Source: Rhizobium rhizogenes NBRC 13257 (GTDB lineage Bacteria; Pseudomonadota; Alphaproteobacteria; Rhizobiales; Rhizobiaceae). From it: a stretch of 64,000 bases of DNA. How positions within the stretch are numbered: position 1 is the first letter of the stretch; every line of letters begins with the position of its first letter. Location: assembly GCF_000696095.1 (NCBI RefSeq), contig NZ_BAYX01000005.1, forward strand, positions 372,001 to 436,000, written 5' to 3'. Shown here one piece after another: positions 54,480 through 64,000 of this stretch. The position numbers and the translations under genes were made by a program. The notes under the pieces are model-generated. The model worked only from the letters and a program-made list of their open reading frames with translations. It was not told the DNA's origin and did no database searches.

Positions 54480-56362
54480 TGACGACTGAGATCGACCCTT
54501 TTGAGCTTTATGGCACGCATGAAACCGAGGCTCCGCCGGTGCGACTTACGGCTGGCCAGCTCGCAATTGATTTCAAGGACGGCAATCTCCGCACGATCAC
54601 CTATGACGGAACCGAAGTGCTGCGCGGCGTCTCCTATCTGGTGCGCGACCGCGATTGGGGCACTTATGCTCCCCAAATATCGGACCTGAAGATCAATCAG
54701 GGCAATGATGCGTTTTCCGTTGGTTACGTCGCGCATTGCGCCGGACCAGACGGCACAACGCTTGAAATCCGCGTGCAGATCTCCGCTGACGCCGGAGGCA
54801 CCGTGATCTTCGATGCGGAAGCGGTATCCGAAACCGGCTTCGAGACCAATCGCTGCGGCTTCTGCATCCTCCATCCGATTGTCGGCGTTGCCGGCACAAT
54901 GGTCTCGGTGGAACATGTCGACGGCCATCGCGAAGATACCCATTTTCCCGATCTCATTGAACCATGGCAGCCCTTCAAGGATATGCGCGCGATCACGCAT
55001 AGCGTCATGCCGCACGTCGCAGCGGAATGCCGGATGGAAGGCGACACCTTCGAGATGGAAGACCAGCGCAACTGGTCGGATGCCTCCTACAAGACTTATG
55101 TGCGTCCTCTCGCTTTGCCCTGGCCCTATCAAATCCCGGCGGGCCAATCTGTGCGGCAAAGGGTCGTTCTCAGTGTTGACGACAAGAGGGAGGCACTGAA
55201 CGCTCCAGCATCCGGCTCGCTGAGCAGCCAAGTCATCACGATCACGGAGGGGACGAAGAGCGGGACAATGCCGGCGATCGGCCTTGTAATCACCCCCGAG
55301 GAGGCCCTGGCGACACTTGAGGCTCGCGATATTCTAGCGGAGATCGGGCCACAGGAACTGCTTTTTCACTTCGATCCGAACGCCGGCCATGGCGCGGATG
55401 CGTTCAGAGCGTTCGACGCTACTGCCGAACTCAATGACGGAACGTCGACGCTGGAAATAGCCCTGCCGTGCAAGCAATCGCCGCTCGCGGAGACGATGGA
55501 GATTGCCGCCTGGATGCAGGCAGCCGGCTTTAGACCGGACGCGATTGTCATCTCCCCCTCAGTGGATCAACAATCGACCCCTCCCGGCAGCCAATGGCCT
55601 GAATGCCCGCCGCTTGACGAGGTCTATGCAGCGGCCCGCGCCGCTTTCCCGGGCATGCGCCTCGGCGGCGGCATGCTGAGCTATTTCACCGAACTCAACC
55701 GCAAGCGCGTTCCGCCCGAACAGCTCGACTTCATTACCCACTGCACAAACCCGATCGTGCATGCCGCCGACGATCTCAGCGTCATGCAGACGCTGGAAGC
55801 GCTGCCGTTCATCACCCGCTCCGTTCGCGCAATCTACGGCGACAAGCCCTATCGCATCGGTCCCTCCACCATTCCGATGCGGCAAAACCCCTATGGCAGC
55901 CGCACGATGGATAATCCCGATGGACGCCGGATTGCGATGGCCAATACGGATCCCCGGCATAATGGCCGTTTCGCCGAAGCATTCGCGCTCGGCTATACCG
56001 CCAAGATGCTTGACGCCGGCTTGGAATGCCTGACGCTTTCGGCGCTGACGGGACCATTCGGCGTGATCGCCGGTGAAGGCGAGCCGTCCCTAGACGGTGG
56101 CAAACGCCCGATCTTCAACACGGTCGCCATGCTGACCCGTCTCGCCAGCAGTCCATGGCGTGAATGCGTCTCATCCAATCCAGCTTCTGTCATCGCTTTT
56201 ATCGCCGTGCCAGCGCACAAGGCACCGCAATTGCTGTTGGTGAACGTGACACCCGCCTCGCAGAAGATCGAACTCGGCACCTTGGGCCAAGCCGATGAAT
56301 TTGCGAACGGGGTTCTCACTCTTGAACCCTATGCCGTCGGTTCGATCGCTTTGGCGGATTGA
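54479..56362 (+). CDS. apnL: D-apionate (apionolactone) lactonase type protein
   Basis: The 627-residue protein has no signal peptide and no common lactonase fold motif. It matches in size and position the large ApnL proteins that hydrolyse D-apionolactone to D-apionate. The N-terminal third is a beta-rich region with NLRTITYDGTEVLRGVSYLVRDRDWGTY. The middle has NRCGFCILHPI, VSVEHVDGHREDTHFPD and MEDQRNWSDASYKTY. The C-terminal half includes FAEAFALGYTAKMLDAGLECLTLS and a barrel-like closing domain. Its ATG overlaps the apsD stop. The function is assigned from neighbourhood and size rather than a known catalytic motif. Confidence 0.72.
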   Translation: MTTEIDPFELYGTHETEAPPVRLTAGQLAIDFKDGNLRTITYDGTEVLRGVSYLVRDRDWGTYAPQISDLKINQGNDAFSVGYVAHCAGPDGTTLEIRVQISADAGGTVIFDAEAVSETGFETNRCGFCILHPIVGVAGTMVSVEHVDGHREDTHFPDLIEPWQPFKDMRAITHSVMPHVAAECRMEGDTFEMEDQRNWSDASYKTYVRPLALPWPYQIPAGQSVRQRVVLSVDDKREALNAPASGSLSSQVITITEGTKSGTMPAIGLVITPEEALATLEARDILAEIGPQELLFHFDPNAGHGADAFRAFDATAELNDGTSTLEIALPCKQSPLAETMEIAAWMQAAGFRPDAIVISPSVDQQSTPPGSQWPECPPLDEVYAAARAAFPGMRLGGGMLSYFTELNRKRVPPEQLDFITHCTNPIVHAADDLSVMQTLEALPFITRSVRAIYGDKPYRIGPSTIPMRQNPYGSRTMDNPDGRRIAMANTDPRHNGRFAEAFALGYTAKMLDAGLECLTLSALTGPFGVIAGEGEPSLDGGKRPIFNTVAMLTRLASSPWRECVSSNPASVIAFIAVPAHKAPQLLLVNVTPASQKIELGTLGQADEFANGVLTLEPYAVGSIALAD

Positions 56363-56420
56363 CCTAGCTCGCGAGACGCGCATCTTAGTCTTCAGAATCG
56401 CAATGACCGGGAGGACTGGC

Positions 56421-57436
<1,016 letters not shown>

Positions 57437-57437
<1 letters not shown>

Positions 57438-58081
57438 TGACGACGATCACGGCCGACGATCTGAAATCTCTCATCGCTCTCATCGCGGAGGCGATGACGC
57501 GCGAAAGGGACCGGCTTTGCGAGCTTGACGGCGTGATCGGCGATGCCGATCACGGCATCGCCATGGAGCTGGGCTTTTCGGCAGCCGCCAAGGCGACGGC
57601 CGAACTCGATCCGGCAACGGCCGATCCCACCCTCGTCTTCAACACGGCAGCCAAGGCTTTCCTGAATGCGGTCGGCGCCTCCTCAGGTCCGCTCTACGCG
57701 ACCGGCCTGATGCGCGCCGGTGCCTCGGTCAAAGGCAAGCCGTCGCTCACCGACGACGATATGGTCGGTGCGTTCGCGGCGATTGCCAAGGGGATCCAAG
57801 ATCGCGGCAAGGCCGAAGTCGGTGAGAAGACCATGATCGACGCTTGGGCACCGGCTGCCGCCGCCTGCCAGGCTGCGCGGGACCAGGGAATGCCGCTCGA
57901 AGAATGCTTTTCCGCAGCGCTGGTCGCGGCGCAAACCGGCATGGACGCAACGAAGGATATGATCGCCACGAAGGGGCGCTCCTCTAGGCTTGGCGAGCGC
58001 GCTTTGGGTCACATCGATCCTGGCGCCGCCTCGGCAGCCGTCGTCGTCGCATGCTTCCACGCCTTCTTCTCACCTCAATGA
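57437..58081 (+). CDS. dhaL: Kinase ATP-binding subunit DhaL-like
   Basis: The 214-residue all-helical DhaL subunit binds ATP-Mg through the Asp cluster in GVIGDADHGIAME; GASSGPLYATGLMRAG follows, and DAWAPA plus ATKGRSSRLGERALGHIDPGAAS close the fold. ATG at 57437 overlaps the dhaK stop by one base (TGATG). Together with DhaK it forms an ATP-dependent ketose kinase. Its stop abuts the palindromic operator that precedes the second importer operon. Confidence 0.9.
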
Positions 58082-58100
58082 TGATGAGCTCATCATACCA
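58081..58100. promoter_or_regulatory. GntR-type operator C upstream of the second sugar importer
   Basis: ATGATGAGCTCATCAT is a perfect 16-bp palindrome (58081-58096) and extends on the right to CTCATCATACCA (58089-58100), the same 12-mer as at 48216. ACCAG and CTGGT downstream form a further inverted pair, and TTGACA at 58102-58107 is a possible -35 element. The second importer and the glycosidase should therefore share control with the pathway genes. Confidence 0.65.
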
Positions 58101-58163
58101 GTTGACATGTATCTGGTGATTTGACAAAACCGCCCTCAGCATTCTTCAGAGGAGGACGGAAAA

Positions 58164-59417
58164 ATGCGGATCAACTCCAAATATGCGAGAGGTTTTGGCG
58201 CGGTCGCGATTGCTGCGGCTGCCCTGGCGGCAACCGGTGCGAAAGCGCAGGACCTGACGCTGTGGACGCTCAATTTCGATAATGGCGGCGCCAATACTGC
58301 GCTGAAGAAGGTGGCGACCGATTTCGAGGCCGCAAACCCGGGAACGCATATCGAAATCGTTCAGCGTGGTGTTGATGAACACAAGACCGCTCTTCGCGTG
58401 GCGGCGGGTTCCAGCAAGGGTCCCGATATCTATTTCAGCTGGGCCGGGCTTGGTCTCGGTGGCGAATATGTCAAAGCCGGCCTGTCGCTGCCGCTGGACA
58501 AATATTACACGCAATACAAATGGAGCGATGAACTCCTCCCCTCGGCGGCCGCCTTCGCCGACCTTTATTCGGGCGGCAAGCATGGCGTCCCCTTCACCTT
58601 CAAGGGTGAGGCCGTTTACTACAACAAGAAACTGTTCCAGCAGGCCGGGATCACCGAGGAGCCGAAAACCTACGAGGATCTGCTTGCGGATGCCGAAAAG
58701 CTGAAGACTGCCGGAATTCCGGCCTTCACCTTTGGCGGCTCCGTCAATTGGCACGTCATGCGGTTGATGGACGTCATCCTTGAGACCAAATGCGGCGCCG
58801 ACAAGCACGACGCGCTGATGGCGATGAAGCTTGACTGGACGAAAGAGCCTTGCGCGACGGATGCCTTCACCGAGTTCGCAAAGTGGACCAAGAACTACAC
58901 GCTTCAGCCCTTCATGGGGATCAGCAATCAGCAATCCTACAGCCTGTTCGTTGCGGGCCGCGCGGCAATGATGCTGGAAGGGGATTGGCTTGTCGGCCAG
59001 CTGAGCGGCAGCGGCGCAAACCTCGACGACTACGGGATCTTCCCGTTCCCGACGAACACCAACCGCCTCTACGGCTTTGCCGAATACAACTACGTGAGCA
59101 CCAAGAGCAAAGATCCTGATCTTGCTGCGAAATTCCTGGATTATTTCCTGTCGACCAAGGTCCAGCAGGATCTGGTCGGGCAGATCAGCTCGATCTCGGT
59201 CAACAAGAACGTCCAATACACCGACCAGAAGCCGCTTGAAGCCAAATGGCTGGAAATCTTCAAGACCTACGGCAAGGTCTACATGAACGGCGACCAGGCG
59301 TTTCCGCTTGATGTTACGACCGAATATTTCCGCGTGATCAATGACGTTGCGTCCGGAAACATTGAACCGGCGGATGCCGCCAAGCAGCTGCAGACCTTCA
59401 TCGCAGGCCGGACCTAA
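58164..59417 (+). CDS. Carbohydrate ABC transporter substrate-binding protein (family 1, oligosaccharide type)
   Basis: The 417-residue periplasmic protein has a Sec signal (GFGAVAIAAAALAATGAKA, cleaved before QDLTL). Its mature part reads TLWTLNFDNGG, VATDFEAANPGTHIEIVQRG, PDIYFSWAG, YYNKKLFQQAGI and GRAAMMLEGDWLVGQL, as in family 1 binding proteins for di- and oligosaccharides. It heads an operon with two CUT1-type permeases, a glycosidase and an UgpC/MsmK-like ATPase. With an apiosidase-like enzyme in the operon, the ligand is likely an apiose-containing glycoside or oligosaccharide. Confidence 0.92.
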   Translation: MRINSKYARGFGAVAIAAAALAATGAKAQDLTLWTLNFDNGGANTALKKVATDFEAANPGTHIEIVQRGVDEHKTALRVAAGSSKGPDIYFSWAGLGLGGEYVKAGLSLPLDKYYTQYKWSDELLPSAAAFADLYSGGKHGVPFTFKGEAVYYNKKLFQQAGITEEPKTYEDLLADAEKLKTAGIPAFTFGGSVNWHVMRLMDVILETKCGADKHDALMAMKLDWTKEPCATDAFTEFAKWTKNYTLQPFMGISNQQSYSLFVAGRAAMMLEGDWLVGQLSGSGANLDDYGIFPFPTNTNRLYGFAEYNYVSTKSKDPDLAAKFLDYFLSTKVQQDLVGQISSISVNKNVQYTDQKPLEAKWLEIFKTYGKVYMNGDQAFPLDVTTEYFRVINDVASGNIEPADAAKQLQTFIAGRT

Positions 59418-59435
59418 GTCCTCCCAGGACGCTGA

Positions 59436-59462
59436 CCGGTCCCGATCATCCATCGGGGCCGG
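59436..59462 (+). promoter_or_regulatory. Intercistronic hairpin after the oligosaccharide-binding protein gene
   Basis: CCGG-T-CCCGAT and ATCGGG-G-CCGG pair around CATCC. It lies 19 bases after the stop and has no T-run. The position matches the stabilising hairpins after the other binding-protein genes in this window. Confidence 0.5.
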
Positions 59463-59521
59463 CTATTGCCCGAGCCCCAAAAGCCCACGCGCTAGCCGCC
59501 TGTCGCCCGGAGCAGATGAGA

Positions 59522-60421
59522 ATGTCATTGCGAAACCGAACACATGATCCCCGCGTGCAGGCATTCCTGTTGCTCGCCCCGGCGATGGCGATCTACGCGA
59601 TCTTCGCGCTGTATCCGATGGTCAATGTCGCGATATTGAGCTTCCAGAAGTGGAACGGGCTCGATCCTCAGCGCCCCTTTGTCGGCCTTGCGAACTATCA
59701 ATACATCTTTACGCGCGATCCCGTCTTCTGGGTCGCCTTCAAGAATACGGTCATCTGGACCATCATGTGTTTGGTGTTCCCGCCAATGGTGGGGCTGCTC
59801 CTGGCATTGAGCCTCAATCAGAAGCTCTTCGGCCGCAACACGTTCCGCGCCATTTTCTACCTTCCGGTCATCATCGCCCCCATCGCCGTCGCGACGATGT
59901 GGAAATGGATGTACGATCCGTTCTTCGGCCTCTTCAGTGAGATACTGACATCCATGGGCCTCCAGACCTGGATAAAGGACTGGCTTGGCGATAGAAACAT
60001 CGCGCTTTATTCGGTCTTCGTCGCCTATCTCTGGCAGTCGGTCGGCTTTTCCATGGTTCTCTTCCTGGCCGGTCTGCAGAATGTTTCGCAGTCTCTGGTC
60101 GAAGCCGCTCGCATCGACGGCGCGGGACGCTGGGCCGTCTTCAAACACGTCACCTTCCCTGCCCTTCGCACGACCATCACGATCGTACTCGTGCTGTCGA
60201 TCATTTCGTCGCTCAAGGCCTTCGACATCGTCTACGGCCTCACCGGCGGCGGACCGGCGCAATCCACGCAAATGCTGGCGCTCTGGGCCTTCACTCAGGC
60301 GATGCAGATCTTCGATTTCGGCCGTGGCGCGGCAATCTCGGTCGTCCTGCTGCTGATCACCATCGCCATTGTCGTCCCCTACCTGCGGTGGACGCAGAAG
60401 CATGAGGAGGCCGAGCAATGA
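59522..60421 (+). CDS. Carbohydrate ABC transporter permease (CUT1, MalF/UgpA-like)
   Basis: The 299-residue inner-membrane permease has about six helices: FLLLAPAMAIYAIFALYPMVNVAILSF at the start, then FPPMVGLLLALSLNQ, AIFYLPVIIAPIAVATMWKWMYDP, and the coupling loop QSLVEAARIDGAGRWAVFKHVTFPALR. The two nearby ATGs are 59516 and 59522; GGAG is at optimal spacing for the latter. The next permease gene overlaps by ATGA. Confidence 0.92.
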   Translation: MSLRNRTHDPRVQAFLLLAPAMAIYAIFALYPMVNVAILSFQKWNGLDPQRPFVGLANYQYIFTRDPVFWVAFKNTVIWTIMCLVFPPMVGLLLALSLNQKLFGRNTFRAIFYLPVIIAPIAVATMWKWMYDPFFGLFSEILTSMGLQTWIKDWLGDRNIALYSVFVAYLWQSVGFSMVLFLAGLQNVSQSLVEAARIDGAGRWAVFKHVTFPALRTTITIVLVLSIISSLKAFDIVYGLTGGGPAQSTQMLALWAFTQAMQIFDFGRGAAISVVLLLITIAIVVPYLRWTQKHEEAEQ

Positions 60422-61305
60422 CCGCGACGTCACCCGAATCCATAGCCATCACCTTCGATACGGCCACCGTCGGAAAACCAAGGCGGGATCCGATCCTGAT
60501 CCGGCTCTGGATCGCACTTATCGTCGTCGCACTGATCTGGGTCGCGCCCTTCGTGTTCATCGTCTTCACATCACTGAAGACGAAGGCCGATGTTACCAGC
60601 ACTGGCGCCTTCATGCCGCCCGTCCATCTGGCCCTCGAGAATTATAGCAACGCCTGGAGCCGCGGAAACTTCGCCAACGCATTCTTCAACAGCGCCATCA
60701 TCACGGTCATCAAGGTTCCGTTGGGGCTGGCGCTTTCGGCGATGGCGGCCTATGCGCTCGCCAAGATCCCCTTGAAGACCGGCAAGGCATTGCTGCTTCT
60801 CGTCGTCTTCGGCACGATGATCCCGTTTCAGGTCATGCTGGCGCCGCTGTTTACGCTCGTCAATTCGCTGGGGCTGATCGACACCTATCCCGGCATCATC
60901 CTGCCCTATATCGCCTTCGGCGTGCCGTACCAGGTCTTCATCCTGCACGGCTTCTTCAAGGGGATTCCGAAGGAACTCTCCGAAGCCGCCCTGATCGATG
61001 GTGCGAGCCATTTCACCATCTTTCGCCGGATCTTTCTGCCGGTCTGCCTGCCGGTGCTCGCCGCACTCCTGATCCTGGATTTCGTCTCCACCTGGAACGA
61101 GTTCGCCATGGCGCTCGTGTTGCTCCAGGATCAGCATATGTGGACGCTGCCGCTGGGGCTGATGTCCTTCCAGGGGCAGTTTTCCAACGATTACGGTCAG
61201 CTCAATGCCGCGATCGTCATGACCGTGCTGCCGGCAACGCTCGTCTACCTCATCTTCCAGCGATACTTCGTCTCCGGCCTCACTTCTGGCGCCGTCAAAG
61301 GCTGA
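60418..61305 (+). CDS. Carbohydrate ABC transporter permease (CUT1, MalG/UgpE-like)
   Basis: The 295-residue inner-membrane permease has an N-terminal cytoplasmic tail, then LIRLWIALIVVALIWVAPFVFIVFTSLK and the MalG-type core. The coupling motif is KELSEAALIDGASHFTIFRRIFLPVCLP. WNEFAMALVLLQD is the conserved region near helix 5. It forms a heterodimer with the permease encoded at 59522. Confidence 0.93.
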   Translation: MTATSPESIAITFDTATVGKPRRDPILIRLWIALIVVALIWVAPFVFIVFTSLKTKADVTSTGAFMPPVHLALENYSNAWSRGNFANAFFNSAIITVIKVPLGLALSAMAAYALAKIPLKTGKALLLLVVFGTMIPFQVMLAPLFTLVNSLGLIDTYPGIILPYIAFGVPYQVFILHGFFKGIPKELSEAALIDGASHFTIFRRIFLPVCLPVLAALLILDFVSTWNEFAMALVLLQDQHMWTLPLGLMSFQGQFSNDYGQLNAAIVMTVLPATLVYLIFQRYFVSGLTSGAVKG

Positions 61306-61339
61306 GCCCCTAATTCCAAAGTCTTTCGAGGAGAATATC

Positions 61340-62854
61340 ATGTCCAATGCAACCGTCGAAAAATGGGGCGTCTTCGAGGCAGCCTTCAACGGCCCTTCGG
61401 GCGGCAATCCCTATCTCGACGTGGCATTCGATGCCGTTTTCAGCCAGAACAGCCGCGAGGTCCGCGTGCCTGGCTTTTACGATGGCGACGGCATCTATCG
61501 CGTTCGCTTCATGCCCGACAACGAAGGCGAATGGTCCTTCAGGACGCGTTCCAAGACCGTGGAACTTGACGGCAAGTCCGGCTCGCTCGTCGCCACCAAG
61601 CCGTCCGAGGGCAATCACGGGCCGGTGCGCGTGCGCAACAAATTCCATTTCGCCTATGCCGACGGCAGGCCATTCCTCTCCTTCGGGACGACTTGCTATG
61701 CCTGGACGCATCAGCCGCTGGAGATGCAGGCGCAAACGCTCGAGACGCTAAAGAACGCACGCTTCAACAAGATCCGCATGGGGGTGTTTCCGAAGGACTA
61801 CCCTTATAATGTCAACGAACCGCTTTATCCCTGCTTCGAGAAGGGAGCAGACGGCAAGGAGGACGTCGACCGTCCGAACCCGGTCCTCTTCCAGCATTTC
61901 GAAAAGCAGGTTGCGGCCCTTTGCGCGCTTGGCATCGAAGCCGATATCATCATGTTCCATCCCTATGACCGTTGGGGCTATGCCGACATGTCGGCCGAGC
62001 AGGACTTCCGCTATGTCGAATATCTCGCGGCACGGCTTGCCGCCTATCGGAACGTCTGGTGGGCGCTCGCCAACGAATATGACTTCCTCCTCGACACCAA
62101 GCCGATGGCGCAATGGGACCGCTATTTCCATATCCTCGAGGAGAACGATCCCTACGGCCATCTGAAATCGATCCACAATGGCGAGCAGACGATGAACTTC
62201 GATCATCGCAAGCCCTGGGTCACGCATACCTGCATCCAGAACTGGGACGTCAAGCGGACGCAGGAATGGCGCGATGCCTATGGCAAGCCTGTCGTCAATG
62301 ACGAGCCGGAATATGAAGGCAATATCATCCAGTCCTGGGGCAATCTGACCGCGCAGGAACTAGTGCATCGCTTCTGGATCACCATGGTTCGCGGCGGCTA
62401 TGCCGGGCATGGGGAGACCTATTCGCATCCGGAAGACCTCATCTGGTGGGCCAAGGGTGGCGAACTGCGCGGCGAGGCATGGAAGCGCATCGGCTTTCTG
62501 CGCGAGCTGCTGGAGCAGGACGTCGTCAACGGCTTAGAGCCGATGGCAGGAGCCGGCGAGTGGCCCTGGACGCGCGTTTCCGGCGCCCGCGACGGTGATC
62601 TCAGCTACATCTATCTCGGCGAACACCAGCCCGTCATCTGGTCGACGGGTCTGCCCAAGGATGGCACCGACTACGACGTCGACATCATCGATACCTGGGA
62701 GATGACCATTACCCCCGCAAGGAAGGTGGACGCTCCGATCCCGCACCCCACACGGCACGGTGCGATCGTGCGCGGCGGCCAGCCGGACGCCGCCTTTGGC
62801 ATCGAATTGCCGGGCAAGCCATACCAGGCCCTTCGCATCCGTAAAAAGAACTGA
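61340..62854 (+). CDS. DUF5060/DUF4038 glycoside hydrolase, apiosidase (GH140)-like, cytoplasmic
   Basis: The 504-residue protein starts with a beta-sandwich DUF5060 domain (WGVFEAAFNGPSGGNPYLDV, VPGFYDGDGIYRVRFMPDNEGEWSF). A DUF4038 TIM-barrel follows (FLSFGTTCYAWTHQ, FNKIRMGVFPKDYPYN), with WWALANEYDF providing Glu246 and VNDEPEYEG providing Glu322/Glu324 as candidate catalytic acids. A DUF5605-like C-terminal domain ends the protein. DUF4038 is the Pfam family that contains the GH140 apiosidase. No signal peptide is present, so it should act after import. It is set between the permease and ATPase genes of an oligosaccharide importer in an apiose regulon. Apioside cleavage is inferred. Confidence 0.78.
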   Translation: MSNATVEKWGVFEAAFNGPSGGNPYLDVAFDAVFSQNSREVRVPGFYDGDGIYRVRFMPDNEGEWSFRTRSKTVELDGKSGSLVATKPSEGNHGPVRVRNKFHFAYADGRPFLSFGTTCYAWTHQPLEMQAQTLETLKNARFNKIRMGVFPKDYPYNVNEPLYPCFEKGADGKEDVDRPNPVLFQHFEKQVAALCALGIEADIIMFHPYDRWGYADMSAEQDFRYVEYLAARLAAYRNVWWALANEYDFLLDTKPMAQWDRYFHILEENDPYGHLKSIHNGEQTMNFDHRKPWVTHTCIQNWDVKRTQEWRDAYGKPVVNDEPEYEGNIIQSWGNLTAQELVHRFWITMVRGGYAGHGETYSHPEDLIWWAKGGELRGEAWKRIGFLRELLEQDVVNGLEPMAGAGEWPWTRVSGARDGDLSYIYLGEHQPVIWSTGLPKDGTDYDVDIIDTWEMTITPARKVDAPIPHPTRHGAIVRGGQPDAAFGIELPGKPYQALRIRKKN

Positions 62855-62878
62855 TCGGGCCTCACAGGGAGGAATTTC

Positions 62879-63943
62879 ATGTCCGGACTGACCATCAAGA
62901 ACGTCAAGAAGTCCTATGGAGCGGTGGATATCATCCATGGCGTCGATGTCGACATATCGGACGGCGAATTCGTCATTCTCGTCGGGCCGTCCGGCTGCGG
63001 CAAGTCGACGCTTCTGCGGATGATCGCGGGGCTGGAGGAAATCACCGGCGGCGAGATCTCGATCGGCGGGCGCGTCGTCAACAATCTGCAGCCGAAGGAT
63101 CGCGACATCGCGATGGTCTTCCAGAACTATGCGCTCTATCCGCAGATGACCGTCGCCCAGAACATGGGCTTTGCGCTGGAGCTTGCCGGCGCGAAGCGTC
63201 CCGAGATCGAACGGAAGGTCGGCGAGGCCGCGCAGATCCTCGGGCTTCAGCCATTGCTCGGCCGCAAGCCCGCACAGCTTTCCGGCGGCCAGCGCCAGCG
63301 CGTCGCCATGGGCCGCGCTATCGTGCGCGATCCGAAGGTCTTCCTTTTCGATGAACCGCTGTCCAATCTCGACGCAAAATTGCGCGTCAAGATGCGGGCC
63401 GAGATCAAGGCGCTGCATCAGCGGCTGAAAACGACCATCGTCTATGTCACCCATGACCAGATCGAGGCGATGACGATGGCCGACAAGATCGTGGTGTTGC
63501 AGGGCGGCAAAGTCGAGCAGATCGGAACACCGCTCGAGCTTTACGACCGGCCTCGAAATGTCTTCGTCGCCGGCTTCCTCGGTTCCCCCGCGATGAATTT
63601 CCTCGAAGGCAGGCTAACCGGCGGCCCAAAGCCGACCCTGTTGTTGCCGAGCGGCACGCCGGTCGAACTCCTCGATGCGCCGGCTCAGGCGGAGGGCAAG
63701 GATGTCCTCATCGGCATTCGACCCGAAGACATCTCCTTTGCGGCCGACTGCGGCGTGCCGGCAACCGTTACTGTCATCGAGCCCACGGGGTCCGAGACGC
63801 ATGTGGCGCTGGATGTCGAGGGCAAGGAACTGACATGGGTCATGCGGGAGCGCGCCGAGCTGGCGCCAAACCAGAAGGTGCAGCTTTCCTTCAAATCGTC
63901 GAATGTTCACTTCTTCGACAAGGTCACCCAGCAGCGCTTGTAA
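62879..63943 (+). CDS. Carbohydrate ABC transporter ATP-binding protein (UgpC/MsmK-like)
   Basis: The 354-residue ATPase has Walker [10 protein letters not shown], the Q-loop [12 protein letters not shown], signature LSGGQRQR, Walker [14 protein letters not shown] and VTHDQIEAM, then a C-terminal OB-fold regulatory domain with GIRPEDI and [19 protein letters not shown] precedes ATG at 62879. It completes the importer whose membrane and binding parts are encoded at 58164-61305. Confidence 0.94.
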   Translation: MSGLTIKNVKKSYGAVDIIHGVDVDISDGEFVILVGPSGCGKSTLLRMIAGLEEITGGEISIGGRVVNNLQPKDRDIAMVFQNYALYPQMTVAQNMGFALELAGAKRPEIERKVGEAAQILGLQPLLGRKPAQLSGGQRQRVAMGRAIVRDPKVFLFDEPLSNLDAKLRVKMRAEIKALHQRLKTTIVYVTHDQIEAMTMADKIVVLQGGKVEQIGTPLELYDRPRNVFVAGFLGSPAMNFLEGRLTGGPKPTLLLPSGTPVELLDAPAQAEGKDVLIGIRPEDISFAADCGVPATVTVIEPTGSETHVALDVEGKELTWVMRERAELAPNQKVQLSFKSSNVHFFDKVTQQRL

Positions 63944-63947
63944 AAAC

Positions 63948-63971
63948 CCAAGCCATTATCGGATGGCTTGG
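63948..63971 (+). terminator. Hairpin after the last ATPase gene
   Basis: CCAAGCCAT and ATGGCTTGG form a 9-bp stem around TATCGG just after the stop. No T-run follows, so it may end the transcript weakly or act as an intercistronic hairpin if the operon continues beyond the window. Confidence 0.4.
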
Positions 63972-64000
63972 AGACGGTGCCAGGCGACAACCGCCAGACA

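Noticed and set aside
58146..59453. Long open frame (435 codons) on the - strand opposite the oligosaccharide-binding protein gene
   Set aside because: Shadow of a gene with a clear signal peptide and family 1 motifs.

Overview
The window looks like a replicon segment from a Rhizobium/Agrobacterium-type alphaproteobacterium. GC content and codon use are typical of that group. The best-recognised loci are rhizobial in type and layout: dctA divergent from dctBD with a sigma-54 promoter, a riboswitch-controlled thiMED operon, a DUF1127 gene followed by a 'cuckoo' (CCUCCUCCC) small-RNA array, RirA-type iron boxes, and many ABC importers each paired with a local regulator. No rRNA, tRNA, CRISPR array, insertion sequence, phage or replication gene was recognised.

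Layout. (1) 1-9800: a peptide/opine-type locus with two type II HAD proteins (one cut by the window edge), a GNAT acetyltransferase, a class III aminotransferase, a family 5 ABC importer with fused ATPases, and an Lrp/AsnC regulator. (2) 10044-11369: a FAD-dependent oxidoreductase. (3) 11400-18982: a ferric-siderophore locus. The permease and ATPase genes face a receptor, binding-protein and esterase operon that has its own AraC/PchR-like regulator; the TonB-dependent receptor gene is frameshifted. (4) 19082-24438: an O-methyltransferase, then an M20 peptidase, an orphan binding protein and a cyclic-imide-hydrolase/deacetylase-like enzyme, with a divergent IclR regulator. (5) 24450-29793: a membrane-anchored AraC-type regulator divergent from a HlyD/LolD/FtsX exporter. 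(6) 29973-38833: a CBS protein, dctA/dctBD, a small CDF-like protein, an unidentified PLP-fold protein and YghU. (7) 39027-39537: the DUF1127 gene and four cuckoo hairpins. (8) 39793-42948: a TPP riboswitch and thiM-thiE-thiD-SDR. (9) 43055-44531: a PhnA-domain protein, UppP and a small membrane protein. (10) 44687-63943: a roughly 19-kb sugar catabolic regulon.

Region 10 is the highlight. Its gene set matches the known D-apiose/D-apionate pathway: a Gfo/Idh/MocA apiose dehydrogenase (ApsD), apionolactone lactonase (ApnL), apionate oxidoisomerase (ApnO), a DUF1537 3-oxo-isoapionate kinase (OiaK) and a RuBisCO-like protein (OiaX, or the related OiaT). A ribose-type ABC importer sits among these genes. 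Downstream lie a DhaK/DhaL pair and a second carbohydrate ABC importer that encloses a cytoplasmic DUF5060/DUF4038 (GH140 apiosidase-like) glycosidase. A GntR/FCD regulator is divergent from the cluster, and the 12-mer CTCATYATACCA recurs in front of three of its transcription units. I infer a full plant-apioside utilisation locus: oligosaccharide uptake, intracellular release of apiose, separate uptake of free apiose, and conversion through apionate to a four-carbon ketose phosphate.

Start codons were chosen from Shine-Dalgarno spacing, overlap with upstream stops and family N-termini. Family assignments come from reading motifs and gene context, not from searches.
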